From positions 1,647,501 to 1,711,500 of the forward strand of contig CAXIWW010000817.1 in NCBI GenBank assembly GCA_964036315.1: DNA of 64,000 bases, given 5' to 3'. Position 1 is the stretch's first letter; each line of letters begins with the position of its first letter. The stretch is from Acanthosepion esculentum. Lineage: Eukaryota > Mollusca > Cephalopoda > Sepiida > Sepiidae. The translations under genes were made by a program, and so were the position numbers. Under the pieces are notes generated by a model. The model ran no database searches, was not told the DNA's origin, and was given only the letters and a program-made list of their open reading frames with translations. Of this stretch, positions 63,403 to 64,000 are shown one piece after another.

Positions 63403-64000
63403 TTGGTGTCCAATTGTCGGGAATTTCTTGCCTTATCCATAATTACAAAAGTTTTTTCGACACCTTGAATAGAGTCGAGGCGAAATTCAACGGTATGGGG
63501 ACTTGTGTTAGCTCATTTGCGGAAATTGTCATGCGGCCTTAAACTGGGAAATAAGTCATATTTCACTTGTTTATAACTTTTTTCCAGTAAAAGAAATATT
63601 TTCAAAATGGGTATCAAATTGTGTGCAATTATTGGATTTATCTATATATACAGAGATTTTTCATTTGCTCAGATAGTAAAAAGTACAGCTTTCACCATGT
63701 GCGCGGTATGTCGTCTGACAATTTACATCGTCCGAATTCCAGTGTGCACTATAAAACTGCATTTGTAATTTTTCCTTTTTATAGAATCCACAAAATATTG
63801 GTGTCCAATTGTCGGGAATTGCTTACCTCATCCATAATTACAAAAGTTTTTTCGACACCTTGATTAGAGTTCAGTCGAAATTCAACGGTATGGTGACTTT
63901 TCTTAGCTCATTTGCGGAAATTGTCATGCGGCCCTAAACTGGGAAATCAGTCATAATTCGCTTGTTTATTGCTTTTTTCCAGTAAAAGAAATATTTTCAA
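63403..64000 (-). repeat. Satellite family C, ~394-bp units (fifth block, cut by window end)
   Basis: The block starts at the TTGGTGTCC junction, with minus-strand unit starts at 63462 and 63856 (394 bp apart), and it runs off the window. Its first full unit carries the variants of the left-arm unit at 17276 (marker TATATATACAGAGATTTTTC and CATCGTCC). It pairs with it as x to 81132-x, more closely than with the right-arm C block. Confidence 0.93.

Overview
The window holds no gene I can support. It is satellite DNA from end to end and must come from a eukaryote, probably a large, repeat-rich genome assembled from long reads. I do not recognise any of the repeat families, so I cannot name the organism. 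There are no rRNA, tRNA or transposase genes, no LTRs, no intron/exon structure and no bacterial features.

Four unrelated tandem-repeat families fill almost every base. Family A has a monomer of about 60 bp. Family B is GC-rich, with two interleaved unit lengths of about 43 bp and 31 bp that differ by an internal 12-bp segment. Family C has a unit of about 394 bp and is AT-rich. Family D has a 73-bp monomer organised mainly as a 219-bp three-monomer higher-order repeat. I define the forward direction of each family by the strand reading CAGGCTGCTACAAGCCG (A), GTCGTCTGCGTGGGAC (B), GTCGAAAAAACTTTTG (C) and GCTCAAATATGGACCGG (D).

Layout by position: A reverse 1-517; B forward 518-14910; C forward 14911-17729; D forward 17730-21810; a head-to-head switch; D reverse 21811-27533; C reverse 27534-29562; B reverse 29563-42841; A forward 42842-46165; A reverse 46166-46328; C forward 46329-47124; D forward 47125-58229; C forward 58230-59349; B reverse 59350-about 60974; D reverse about 60975-63402; C reverse 63403-64000. 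The first 43.4 kb is therefore a giant imperfect palindrome (A-B-C-D / D-C-B-A) with arms of about 21.7 kb. Its A/B, B/C and C/D boundaries are the same breakpoints in both arms. The arm ends and boundary regions are nearly identical, while the interiors have gained, lost and locally duplicated units. The right 18 kb reuses the same families in a second mosaic. It ends in another inverted copy of the C/D boundary, and this copy resembles the left arm.

Hundreds of long open reading frames occur in B on both strands. They are by-products: the B unit has no stop codon in any of six frames, and both unit lengths are 1 modulo 3, so reading runs through all frames. The main interest is structural: reused junctions, a foldback at an inversion point, a 1,854-bp duplication that looks exact, and a strand-asymmetric GC-rich satellite that flips polarity.
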